A DNA stretch of 64,000 nucleotides, taken from UBA5614 sp963667535 (GTDB lineage Bacteria > Cloacimonadota > Cloacimonadia > Cloacimonadales > Cloacimonadaceae). Each line of letters begins with the position of its first letter. Within the stretch, counting starts at the first letter, position 1. Below, piece by piece: positions 36,367 to 45,276 of the stretch. Position numbers and translations under genes: made by a program. The DNA lies in contig CAXXDU010000002.1 of assembly GCA_963667535.2 (NCBI GenBank), forward strand, positions 3,286,001-3,350,000. Direction: 5' to 3'. A model generated the notes under the pieces. It saw only the letters and a program-made list of their open reading frames with translations, ran no database searches and was not told the origin of the DNA.

Positions 36367-37677
36367 TTAGCGTTTTTTATGATAGACTATTTTATTAATA
36401 CTTTTATGTTTTCCCCTGATGATCTCGATGTAATACACACCTGTAGCTACTCCTCTGTATGCGTTATCCTTGCCGTCCCAGGTGATTACATGTTTACCGG
36501 CAAACAGTTTGACATCTGCCAGTCTACGAATCATCTGTCCTTTTTGATTGTAGACTCTCACTTTTACTATCGTAGGTTCTAAAACATCAAATGATATGCC
36601 GATATCAGGATGAGTACTGACAGGTTGAGCAATCCGCGTGAAGACCTGATTTAAGCTAAGCCTGTTTCTATTGGGAGTAGCTGAGATGCTTTCTTTCAAA
36701 AAATCAGGATGTAGTTCAGGATCAGCGTTACGGGAAAGCATAACTAATTCCCCTCGGTTCAGTTGAATTTCATCAGTTGTGGGAACACCAGTCCGGATTG
36801 CATAGAATTGATTGTCCACTTTTTTATAACTGAGCTTATAAGCTGAATTCTTTCCTGATAAGGGTGTAGAGCGAAATGTATACAAGCGTTCACCATCACT
36901 GAATACAAAGTTGACAACATTCGTTGACAACCCCATAAACTGTTCTAGTTTCTTAAGTCCTATTTTCATCCCGTTGACAACTTCAAAGTTATCAGCTTCA
37001 ATATGACACATCAGATAGTTGAAAAGCACTTCACTATCAATCCAGCAAGATGGATAAGCTGCATTGGTAAAACCAGAATAATTAGGCTCATGAGATAGAT
37101 ACCAATTTGGATGCATCAGATTCGTTTCGTTAATCATATATGTACGGGCGGCATTAGACATAAAACCATTGTGCATGAGGGTATAAGTACAATTATTAGC
37201 GTCCATGCGGAACGGATGATTACCCGGAGCAAAGGGATTAGCTGTGGCATTTCTGGCATGGCACATTACGATAACAGCCCTTGCTTCTTCACTGATAATA
37301 TTTTCTATTGCGTCGTCAAAAACATCCTGTGGATTGTTTGGATTAAAAAAGTGTCCCGTATAGAATACACGATTGTTTTCATTAACGTTGTTTACATATT
37401 TGTACCAATAATTGGCAGTATCAATCTCAGAAATTTCCTGCGGATAATATAAAACACCATAACCGTCATTATCCCGTGAAGAAGTAGATCCTGTCATTAC
37501 ATAGGCAAGATAATCGACAGGATTTGAAAAATCGCCATAGTTTACGTCATTCACAGAATTTTGATAGTCAGACATATATATATTTTTTACAGTAATCACA
37601 GCGCTCATGTCGCAAGCGAATACTATGCTGTTTACGCACAGCAGTAAAAAAAGCAATGCTTCTGATCTTTTCATCAT
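36367..37677 (-). CDS. Secreted class II glutamine amidotransferase-like Ntn hydrolase with sorting domain
   Basis: 436 aa. The signal peptide (residues 2-21) ends FA, followed directly by CDMSAV, so signal peptidase would expose Cys as residue 1, the nucleophile position of class II (Ntn) amidotransferases. Supporting family motifs: DGYGVLYY, CHARNATANPF...NHPF, LMHNGFM and IDSEVLFNYL. These match the GATase_4/YafJ-type fold and its glutamine-binding loop. The C-terminal 75 residues form a FlgD-like sorting tail (VRVYNQKGQMIRRL, ITWDGKDNAYRG, TGVYYIEI). Proposed role: extracellular hydrolase of glutamine-like amides or cysteine-type Ntn amidase. The alternative, that FAC is a lipobox, is less likely given the sorting tail. 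No clear ribosome binding site is visible; two tandem ATGs occur. Confidence 0.85.
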   Translation of the reverse strand: MMKRSEALLFLLLCVNSIVFACDMSAVITVKNIYMSDYQNSVNDVNYGDFSNPVDYLAYVMTGSTSSRDNDGYGVLYYPQEISEIDTANYWYKYVNNVNENNRVFYTGHFFNPNNPQDVFDDAIENIISEEARAVIVMCHARNATANPFAPGNHPFRMDANNCTYTLMHNGFMSNAARTYMINETNLMHPNWYLSHEPNYSGFTNAAYPSCWIDSEVLFNYLMCHIEADNFEVVNGMKIGLKKLEQFMGLSTNVVNFVFSDGERLYTFRSTPLSGKNSAYKLSYKKVDNQFYAIRTGVPTTDEIQLNRGELVMLSRNADPELHPDFLKESISATPNRNRLSLNQVFTRIAQPVSTHPDIGISFDVLEPTIVKVRVYNQKGQMIRRLADVKLFAGKHVITWDGKDNAYRGVATGVYYIEIIRGKHKSINKIVYHKKR

Positions 37678-37844
37678 ATTTAGAGTTTAGTTACTATACC
37701 CCTGCTGTCAAGAAGTTTTTCTTTCTAATGAGTTGCATTGTATTCCTTATGAAAGTTCTTTACTCCTTTACAAAATTCCTCTGTTAGGGATATTGTATTT
37801 TATCATCTCCCTATGTCTTGGGGATTGGTTTATAAAGGAAGTAT

Positions 37845-38957
37845 ATGTTAAAATTCACTTTACAAGCAAAATCAATCAACGCCCGTGCCGGGGTAATTGA
37901 GACCCCGCATGGTAATATCCTGACGCCGGTTTTTATGCCTGTCGGTACTGTCGGAAGCGTGAAAGCAATGTCACCGCATGAACTTAAAGAAGGACACGCA
38001 CAAATAATACTTGGCAATACCTATCATCTTTATATGAGACCCGGGCATGAATTGATTCGAGATGCCGGGGGACTACACAAATTCATCTCATGGGACAGAC
38101 CCATGCTGACAGATAGCGGAGGCTTCCAGGTAATGAGCTTAGCTGTATTGCGCAAGATAACTAAAGAAGGAGTAAAGTTCCAGTCTCATATTGACGGCTC
38201 GTATCATTTATTTACTCCTGAAAAAGTGATTGAGATACAAGAAGCACTTGGAGCTGATATCATCATGAGTTTTGACGAATGTCCTCCCTATCCCACAACA
38301 CGCGAATACGTTGAAAAAAGCCTTAAAATTACTTTAAACTGGGCGGTCAGAGGAAAAGAAGCTTTTACTAATACAAAGAAACAAGCCTTGTTTGGCATAG
38401 TGCAGGGCGGAGTCTATGAAGATTTGCGTGAAAAGAGCGCTGTAAAGCTGATGGAAATGGACTTTGACGGTTACAGTATCGGTGGACTGGCTGTAGGTGA
38501 ACCCAAGGCAGATATGTTCAGGATTACGGAATTTCTCAATCCGATATTACCTGTAGATAAACCCCGTTACCTGATGGGAGTGGGTACCCCCACTGATTTA
38601 CTCAATAATATCGCCAACGGTGTGGATATGTTTGATTGTGTAATGCCTACACGCAATGCACGTAAAGGAAGTATCTTTACCCGCTATGGTAAGATGATAA
38701 TAAAAGCTGCACGTTATAAAGAAGATTTTAACCCCATCGACTCTTTGTGCCCTTGTTACACATGCCGCAATTTTTCCCGTGCTTATATCAGACATTTGAT
38801 TACTATGAACGAAATCCTCGGTATGCGTTTGACTACAATTCACAGCCTGTACTTTTATCAGGAACTAATGCAGATGGCAAGAAAAGCAATTCTGAATGAC
38901 AGCTATGCTGCGTTTTTAACTGAGATGCTACCTATTCTAGATATGATTGTAGAATAA
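37845..38957 (+). CDS. tgt: tRNA-guanine transglycosylase
   Basis: 370 aa, canonical length. Exchanges G34 for preQ1 in tRNAs with GUN anticodons in queuosine synthesis. Motifs: TPVFMPVGTVGSVKAMSP, LTDSGGFQVMSL, nucleophile/base Asp regions MSFDECPPYPTTREYV and FDCVMPTRNARKG, GIVQGG, and the zinc site CPCYTC plus the downstream His in TIHSLYF. AAGGAAG precedes the ATG. It stands alone; no other queuosine gene is in the window. Confidence 0.97.
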   Translation: MLKFTLQAKSINARAGVIETPHGNILTPVFMPVGTVGSVKAMSPHELKEGHAQIILGNTYHLYMRPGHELIRDAGGLHKFISWDRPMLTDSGGFQVMSLAVLRKITKEGVKFQSHIDGSYHLFTPEKVIEIQEALGADIIMSFDECPPYPTTREYVEKSLKITLNWAVRGKEAFTNTKKQALFGIVQGGVYEDLREKSAVKLMEMDFDGYSIGGLAVGEPKADMFRITEFLNPILPVDKPRYLMGVGTPTDLLNNIANGVDMFDCVMPTRNARKGSIFTRYGKMIIKAARYKEDFNPIDSLCPCYTCRNFSRAYIRHLITMNEILGMRLTTIHSLYFYQELMQMARKAILNDSYAAFLTEMLPILDMIVE

Positions 38958-39105
38958 ATTACTTCATTTTTTAAAGTATTTCATTGACACGAAAGTAATA
39001 TTGACGGCATATTGTTTTTAAGGTTTCGGACTTTTAAAATGTATATTGCGATAAATTTTGCTTGCGCCAGACCCAGGGACGGGTTATCTTTTCAATGAGG
39101 ATGCG

Positions 39106-41976
39106 ATGAAGATTATTAATAGGAATATTGTCGTTAGTAAACCAAAGCATATTTTTCGATTATCAATCCGTACCATTATCATTACGATGTTTCTGGTACA
39201 GGTACTAGTGGTTGCTTTTACCACAGCCTATATTTCTTTTAAAATTAATGCTAAATCAGCCGCAACCCTAGTAGATAACACCATATATGAGTTAAATTCT
39301 AAGATACAAAATCAAATATCTTCATACTTTGAAACTCCAGCTGCTTTAAACGAAATGAATGATAAGCTGATTCACGAAAATCTGATAAATGTTGAAAATC
39401 AAGCCGACCTTTTAAAGCAATTCAGCATTGAAATCAAATCCCATAGTAGTGTAAACAGCATTTCTTTTGCTAATAAGTCCGGTGGCCTCGCTAATGCCGG
39501 AATTGATAAAGAGAAGAAAAAATATTATGTCATCTATACAGACAAATTCCGAAGCGGTACATTTTACAAATTTGCACTTAATGAAAAGAATGAGAAATCG
39601 GCTTTAGTCACCAGCATTCCGTTTTTTGATGCACGTACCCGGCCTTGGTATGTAAAAGCCCAGAGTAATACCGGAATAGTCTGGAGCGATGTATATCTGA
39701 TTGCAACAGGAAATGATTTAGGAATTAACGCTAGTAAATCAGTCAGAGACAAAGATAATAACTTCCTGGGTGTTGTTTGCGTTGACTTATTTCTTTCTGA
39801 CATAAGTAAGTTTTTAGGTAAATTGGATCTTGGCATAGGTGGTCAGGCGTTTATCATAGATAGAACAGGTTTGTTGATTGCTTCTTCAAACAACGACAAA
39901 CTCTTCAACATAGATAGTAAAAATCAAATTAAAGCCAGGATCAAAGCCACCGAATCAGAATCTGATTTAATTAAAACTGCTTCTACGATATTGAAGAACA
40001 AATATTCTGATTTCAATTCAATTACCCGGGATATTGATTTAACTATTTCTGTTAATGGTGAGTCATACCTTGTACATGTTAATCCATTTGATGTAATATC
40101 TTCGCATCAATGGCTGATAGTAACTGTTATGCCGGAAATCACTTTTATGTCTCAAGTCTATGCCAATAACCGTATTACAATTTATTTAATCTTTGCAGCT
40201 TTATTTTTATCGATTATTCTTGCATTTTTGTTGGCGAGAATGATTTCCAGTCCCATTCAAAAGCTGGATAAAAAGATACGGGCAATCTCTCAGGGTGAAT
40301 GGCAATCCGAGCCGGTACCATCAAGGATAAGTGAAATTGACGGTTTAGCAGTAGAAATATATAAAATGAAGATATCTATGCAATCAACCATTGAAACACT
40401 TTTTAATGAAATAGCAGAACGCAGACAGGCAGAAGAATTCTTACAAAACATTATTACAAATAACCCCATTTCAATTCAAATAGTTGATAATGAGGGCTTT
40501 ACATTACAAATTAATGATGCAAATGCAAAACTATTCGGTCTAGCTCCACCTCCGGAATTTTGCGTTTTTACAGACCCTCAGATATTGGGACAAGGTCAGG
40601 CGGAATTACTACAAAAAGCTAAGAATGGAGAAGTAGTCTATTTACCCGATATGTACTACAATGTTCATGATTTTAGTCCTGATTTTCCTGATAAGCCGAT
40701 ATGGATAAAAGTGGTTATCTTCCCGATATTGGGTACAGACGGCAAGCCGGAACGTTTAGTACTGATGCACGAGGACATCACACATAGAAAATTGTCAGAA
40801 AATGCTCTCATTGCAGCAAAGGATATTGCAGAAGAAAGCAACAGACTTAAATCCAGCTTTTTAGCAAATATGAGCCATGAATTACGAACGCCTTTATCTG
40901 GTATTCTTGGTTTTTCTGAGCTATTGAAAGAACAGCTTCCTGAAGGAATAACCAATGAGATGGCTAATATGATCAATCAATCAGGAAACCGCCTTCTTAA
41001 TACGCTAAATCTCATTTTAGACCTGTCGCAGATTGAAGCTAACATGCAAGAAATTCATAGCTCTACATTTGACTTGAACAAACTCCTGAATGGCGTAATA
41101 AAATTATTTGAACCCGTTGCTGCCAAGAAAGAATTATTGCTGAAGTGCAGCACCGACAATCCAAAGCTATTCATACTTTCTGACAGCAGTATGGTTGAAC
41201 ATGTTTTAAACGAATTGATCAGCAATGCAATAAAATATACCACTACAGGCAGTGTATCTGTATCTACCAGAATTATTAACAATGGGCATGATTCACGTAT
41301 CGTGATTGAGGTTAGTGACACAGGTATCGGAATTACTCCGGAAGACCAGAAAATGATATTTGATCCTTTCAGACAAGTGAGTGAGGGGTGGAACAGGTCA
41401 TTTGAAGGCACCGGGCTTGGTTTGACTATTTGCAAGAAGTATGTCAATCTATTGGGTGGCGAGATGATTCTGGAAAGTAATTTCGGAAGTGGAAGCAAGT
41501 TCATAATCAGCTTCCCGGGTGAAATTCTGCAAAAGGAAATTAAAGAGCTTACAAAGGAAAAAACAGCTACTGTTCAGCCGATAATCGATACCAAAACCAA
41601 TATTACTACACTCCCAAAATTATTACTGGTGGATGATGATGAAACCTGCTTTGTAATGGTATCTAAAATGCTAAAAAACATTGCAGCCATTGACTATGTG
41701 GCAACAGGTTCTGAAAGTCTGTCGCTAATGAAAGAACATGTGTATTCCCTTGTTCTCCTGGATATTAATCTAAAAACCGGTATGAGCGGACTTGATGTAT
41801 TAACTGAAATTAAGAAGTTGGATAATTATACGGGTATTCCTATTGTTGCTTTAACCGCTTATGCTATGCTCGATGATAAAGAGAAATTTCTTTCCCATGG
41901 CTTCACCGGATATATTTCAAAACCATTTACAGGTAGTGACCTTGTCGATGCTATATCAAAATGGATTACTAATTGA
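39106..41976 (+). CDS. Membrane hybrid sensor histidine kinase (Cache-HAMP-PAS-HisKA-HATPase-REC)
   Basis: 956 aa from the ATG at 39106 (GAGG upstream); the frame also opens at a TTG 48 bp earlier. TM1 at about 22-45 and TM2 at about 345-372 flank a large extracytoplasmic dCache-like sensor (FFDARTRPWY, GVVCVDLFLSDIS, GQAFIIDRTGLLIAS). HAMP at about 375-425, PAS at about 455-560 (NPISIQIVDNEGF; VLMHEDITHRK), HisKA with phospho-acceptor His near 591 (ANMSHELRTPLSGILGF), HATPase boxes N LISNAIKYT, G1 SDTGIGI and G2 GTGLGL, and a C-terminal receiver (VDDDET; acceptor Asp near 886 in LLDINLKTGMSG; Lys in YISKPF). The Cache domain implies a small-molecule signal. No output regulator is adjacent. 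The gene is convergent with an outer-membrane protein 15 bp downstream. Confidence 0.93.
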   Translation: MKIINRNIVVSKPKHIFRLSIRTIIITMFLVQVLVVAFTTAYISFKINAKSAATLVDNTIYELNSKIQNQISSYFETPAALNEMNDKLIHENLINVENQADLLKQFSIEIKSHSSVNSISFANKSGGLANAGIDKEKKKYYVIYTDKFRSGTFYKFALNEKNEKSALVTSIPFFDARTRPWYVKAQSNTGIVWSDVYLIATGNDLGINASKSVRDKDNNFLGVVCVDLFLSDISKFLGKLDLGIGGQAFIIDRTGLLIASSNNDKLFNIDSKNQIKARIKATESESDLIKTASTILKNKYSDFNSITRDIDLTISVNGESYLVHVNPFDVISSHQWLIVTVMPEITFMSQVYANNRITIYLIFAALFLSIILAFLLARMISSPIQKLDKKIRAISQGEWQSEPVPSRISEIDGLAVEIYKMKISMQSTIETLFNEIAERRQAEEFLQNIITNNPISIQIVDNEGFTLQINDANAKLFGLAPPPEFCVFTDPQILGQGQAELLQKAKNGEVVYLPDMYYNVHDFSPDFPDKPIWIKVVIFPILGTDGKPERLVLMHEDITHRKLSENALIAAKDIAEESNRLKSSFLANMSHELRTPLSGILGFSELLKEQLPEGITNEMANMINQSGNRLLNTLNLILDLSQIEANMQEIHSSTFDLNKLLNGVIKLFEPVAAKKELLLKCSTDNPKLFILSDSSMVEHVLNELISNAIKYTTTGSVSVSTRIINNGHDSRIVIEVSDTGIGITPEDQKMIFDPFRQVSEGWNRSFEGTGLGLTICKKYVNLLGGEMILESNFGSGSKFIISFPGEILQKEIKELTKEKTATVQPIIDTKTNITTLPKLLLVDDDETCFVMVSKMLKNIAAIDYVATGSESLSLMKEHVYSLVLLDINLKTGMSGLDVLTEIKKLDNYTGIPIVALTAYAMLDDKEKFLSHGFTGYISKPFTGSDLVDAISKWITN

Positions 41977-41991
41977 TAGATATTACCAAAT

Positions 41992-43368
41992 TCATCGATG
42001 TAGTTCCGGAATTGGTAGATTAATAAACAACTGTACATTCGTTCCGCCCGATTCTCTGGATTTATCTCTATTTGTGGAAGCAGAGCTGGGATGATGGTGG
42101 GCAAAGTAACTCCAATCAACCGGTATCAATTGTTCAAAAGAAATTCCGGTTTCCATTCCCCAATTCTGATAGCTTAAGTTCAACGGTATAACAAACAAAC
42201 CATCTATACCGCTATTTAAATCATAATAATCCGTATCATAAATAAACAGGAAGGGATATAAAACATTTCGCCTGTTTTTTACTACTATATTCTCATTATG
42301 GTACAAGTGGTTATATTCCAAAGAAACGTTGATTTTAAGTGGATTGCCACCAATTTTTAATGTTTTATCAAGATTGAAAGATACAAATGGATTCAGACTA
42401 CTAACATCAGCTTGTTTTAAACGCGTTCTATGTGCTAAAAACATATCCCAGTATGTAAATGGCCAGATATCAAAGTAACTGTCTTCTCCAATCCGACTAA
42501 CATAAATTTTACTACCCAAACTAACACTGAACCTCTTTGGTATTGTCCTTCTCAGATAAAGACTGGAATATAATGAATGCAGGTTATCTAGCTGGGCATA
42601 CTGCTCGTCATGATACTTCAAATCAGCATAGCAATGCATATAATTCGCGTAACCAAGAATTGAAAAGTCCCGCTTTATCTTTTTAACGAATGATGCAGAA
42701 AGCCCATTAATAAACAATTCATTATCAAACCCATTTTCTGCCAGGGCAGGTATAATTGTTCGGTAAGCCAGTCTGAATGCATCATCAGCTTTTTGCAGAG
42801 AACAATTTCCATCAATGCTGTACCAGTTAAAAGGAATTGAACCACCAATTTCATTGATATTGTAATCAATATCTGCATTACCCGCAGAAACACCTGCTCC
42901 TGCACCAAACTGAATCTGCCCATTGGTTTTATATCCAACCAGAAAACCCGGATTTCTTCCCAGAAAGATACTTGTGTTTATTTGGCACTTTGATAATGTC
43001 CAACATCCAGAAAGGTTTACCTGCTCTTTAAGTGAGGAAAATGCTATCCAGTCAGTTTCATTACTAAGAGCCTGAATCTTTGCTCTGAGTTTGTATTTAC
43101 TATACCCGATTTGATAAATATGATTGCCTATCTTTACATCAGAATTCAGTTTGTGGTAGAAAACATCAGCATAACCATCAGGTTTGTCTTTCTCATGTAA
43201 ACTGTACAGATTTGTGTATTTAAACACAATAGAATGAAGAGGTTCTATAACAGGAGAAGTATCTATAAGCAGGAAAGGAAATATGCAATCCTGAGCAAAA
43301 AGAACGGGGCATATGATTAGATATACCCCGATAATTGTAACTATTGAGGTTAGTTTTCTAATTTCCAA
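41992..43368 (-). CDS. Predicted outer-membrane beta-barrel protein
   Basis: 458 aa with a signal peptide (VTIIGVYLIICPVLFAQ). The mature part alternates polar and aromatic residues in strands such as HIYQIGYSKYKLRAKIQAL, FSVSLGSKIYVSRI and LKINVSLEYNHLYH, which suggests a porin-like barrel, but I recognise no family. It overlaps the upstream lipoprotein gene by 11 bp and its first possible start is TTG at 43368, inside that gene's end, so translation is probably coupled; no separate ribosome binding site is visible. The two likely form an outer-membrane lipoprotein/barrel pair. Substrate unknown. Confidence 0.72.
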   Translation of the reverse strand: MEIRKLTSIVTIIGVYLIICPVLFAQDCIFPFLLIDTSPVIEPLHSIVFKYTNLYSLHEKDKPDGYADVFYHKLNSDVKIGNHIYQIGYSKYKLRAKIQALSNETDWIAFSSLKEQVNLSGCWTLSKCQINTSIFLGRNPGFLVGYKTNGQIQFGAGAGVSAGNADIDYNINEIGGSIPFNWYSIDGNCSLQKADDAFRLAYRTIIPALAENGFDNELFINGLSASFVKKIKRDFSILGYANYMHCYADLKYHDEQYAQLDNLHSLYSSLYLRRTIPKRFSVSLGSKIYVSRIGEDSYFDIWPFTYWDMFLAHRTRLKQADVSSLNPFVSFNLDKTLKIGGNPLKINVSLEYNHLYHNENIVVKNRRNVLYPFLFIYDTDYYDLNSGIDGLFVIPLNLSYQNWGMETGISFEQLIPVDWSYFAHHHPSSASTNRDKSRESGGTNVQLFINLPIPELHR

Positions 43369-44908
43369 AGAGCTGGATAAACTTGGTGCGTGTCATATTG
43401 GGAAACATACCGCCAAAAGTATAATCAGGAAAATATGGTGTCTCCCCATCTGCTATTTCCACACCTGAAGCATTAGTGAAATACCCTGCATTTAGTTTAT
43501 GATAATCACCGTATTCTTCAACCGAAGTTAGTGAAGTCAGCACAATCAAATCATTATAATAATAAAAGCTGTAAGATGAAGTCTCCCAGCTACCCATATT
43601 ACTCTCAAGTTCTAACCACGTTCCCGTAGAGGAATTCCAGTGATAATAAGGTTTCACATCTTTGAGGTCGGGTATGGCTCCATTAAAGAATGCAGATAAA
43701 TTTACTGTAAACTCAATATCATCAGGCGTTGTTGTAGTAAAATTTCCACCGCTGATTAAGCTCTCCAGCCAATCTATCACATCACCCACCTCTGTCCATG
43801 ACTGCATAAAAGGCGGATTATCAGGGTCATGATTTGAAATGTCTTCGTTCAAATCTGATATGTATTGCAATTTTATAATATCGTTGCTTTGGTCGTCGGT
43901 TTCGTTTTCAATATAATCAATCCCGCTGGTTAAATCAGCAGCAGCTCCGAGAATATTATTCTTTGCCTTTGTCAGACGAGTCTGATTTAGAGTTGCAAAC
44001 GCAGGATTATTTTCCAGATTATGCTTGAGTGTTTTCGCAGCAACTTCATCTCTGTATGGCATACTATATTCATCCCGATCCCAATAATCCCAATAGTGCA
44101 ATTTTGCCACCTGATTCTCAACCGTGTAATTGTAAGGTTGATCAGGATTGAAACTGGCAGGAGCATAATCTGCATTTGTCTGGTCAATCCAGTTGTAAGT
44201 CCCGTCAGCACCTATCAAATCCCAGTTATATGCAGTAAGCATATAAAATGCGGCATTCAACAGCTTGATTGATGCTCTGTAAGCGTAGATTTCTCCGCAA
44301 TCAATTTCTACAAATTCTTCTCCGGTATCAATCATTATTGCGCTGGAATCAGCCAGATTGACTGCTTTATTCAAATATCCAAGAGAGCTTTCCAATCTGG
44401 GGTTAACAGAATTGATTATAAAATCCTGAAATCTCTTGATGGATAACACTGATTTGCTGTCCATTGTGTAGTTCTTTACCATTATAGATGGCACCCGGGA
44501 AAGGAATTCGAATTGATGGTTTAAAAGACTCTTTGGTAGATTTCCAAAATCCTGCATATCATCTTGTAATGCCCAGAATTCAGGATCATAATTAAGACGC
44601 AGAATCTCTAGTATGGACATCCCCAGATTAGCCATTGGGTTGTCATCATCATATTCCAGAGCTTTTTGAAACTTAGCTTCTATCTCGTCAAATTTTGATT
44701 CCAGCAGTACATCATCCTGAGTTGAAATATCCTCAACTGTGGACAATCGGTCTGCTTCATCATTCATCAAATCAAAACCCTGCCTGGCGATAGCATTTGC
44801 TTCGCTAATGTCATTGGGTTGTGGTTCAGTGGTTTTTTCACAAGAGCTTAGAAACAGCATCATGACAAAGAAAGTGATTAACAACAGAGCTTTAGTAATT
44901 GTTTTCAT
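43358..44908 (-). CDS. Lipoprotein with TPR-like N-terminal region
   Basis: 516 aa. Lipoprotein signal with lipobox FLSSC (Cys near residue 23) after GAGG and ATG. Residues about 35-100 contain helical repeat-like segments (EANAIARQGFDLMNDEADRL; FQKALEYDDDNPMANLGMSI) reminiscent of TPR or SusD-like helices. The remainder has no motif I recognise; the C-terminus is Tyr/Trp/Asn-rich. It is followed, with overlap, by a predicted outer-membrane barrel. The pair resembles surface-lipoprotein/barrel partners, but a SusD assignment is not supported by signature residues. Confidence 0.72.
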   Translation of the reverse strand: MKTITKALLLITFFVMMLFLSSCEKTTEPQPNDISEANAIARQGFDLMNDEADRLSTVEDISTQDDVLLESKFDEIEAKFQKALEYDDDNPMANLGMSILEILRLNYDPEFWALQDDMQDFGNLPKSLLNHQFEFLSRVPSIMVKNYTMDSKSVLSIKRFQDFIINSVNPRLESSLGYLNKAVNLADSSAIMIDTGEEFVEIDCGEIYAYRASIKLLNAAFYMLTAYNWDLIGADGTYNWIDQTNADYAPASFNPDQPYNYTVENQVAKLHYWDYWDRDEYSMPYRDEVAAKTLKHNLENNPAFATLNQTRLTKAKNNILGAAADLTSGIDYIENETDDQSNDIIKLQYISDLNEDISNHDPDNPPFMQSWTEVGDVIDWLESLISGGNFTTTTPDDIEFTVNLSAFFNGAIPDLKDVKPYYHWNSSTGTWLELESNMGSWETSSYSFYYYNDLIVLTSLTSVEEYGDYHKLNAGYFTNASGVEIADGETPYFPDYTFGGMFPNMTRTKFIQLFGN

Positions 44909-45276
44909 GGAACCTCGCTTCGCTATTTTCTAGCGTAAAAAGTCTGACTTAAACCTATTGTAAGAAAACTACCAGGAGTTTTCTTGACTTGCTAACACCA
45001 TTGACATACACAATATTATATTTAATTTTTTATATATCAGCTGTCAAGTAAATTCGCACTTCACGGGTATACTCACTTCTCTATATTGGCATTTATCAAA
45101 TTACGCTGGCATCACGCTACCAATACGGAGCGAATACACTGTTATACTGTATTGACAGCGTTATCAGCTTAATGCTCAAACAATGAATGAGAATGGTGTA
45201 GATTACTTTTTCATTGACAGCTAAGATATACTTATTAATAAATGAATGAATGAATTCAAACTAGGAGGATACGACG
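44909..45276. other. Divergent promoter region, 368 bp
   Basis: No coding frame. Holds promoters for the lipoprotein (minus) and the YD-like secreted protein (plus). TTGACA at 45214-45219 lies 63 bp before the plus-strand ATG. On the minus strand TTGACA at 45047-45042 has TAAATA 17 bp further and TATAAT 21 bp further. A further TTGACA occurs at 45001-45006. None has an ideal -10. Confidence 0.45.

Noticed and set aside
36286..36582. 98-codon plus frame
   Set aside because: Overlaps the 3' end of the amidotransferase gene on the other strand and matches nothing.
44709..44740. A second ATCCTGAG-like palindromic element
   Set aside because: The match is a single half-site in the lipoprotein gene without the paired arm or high GC.
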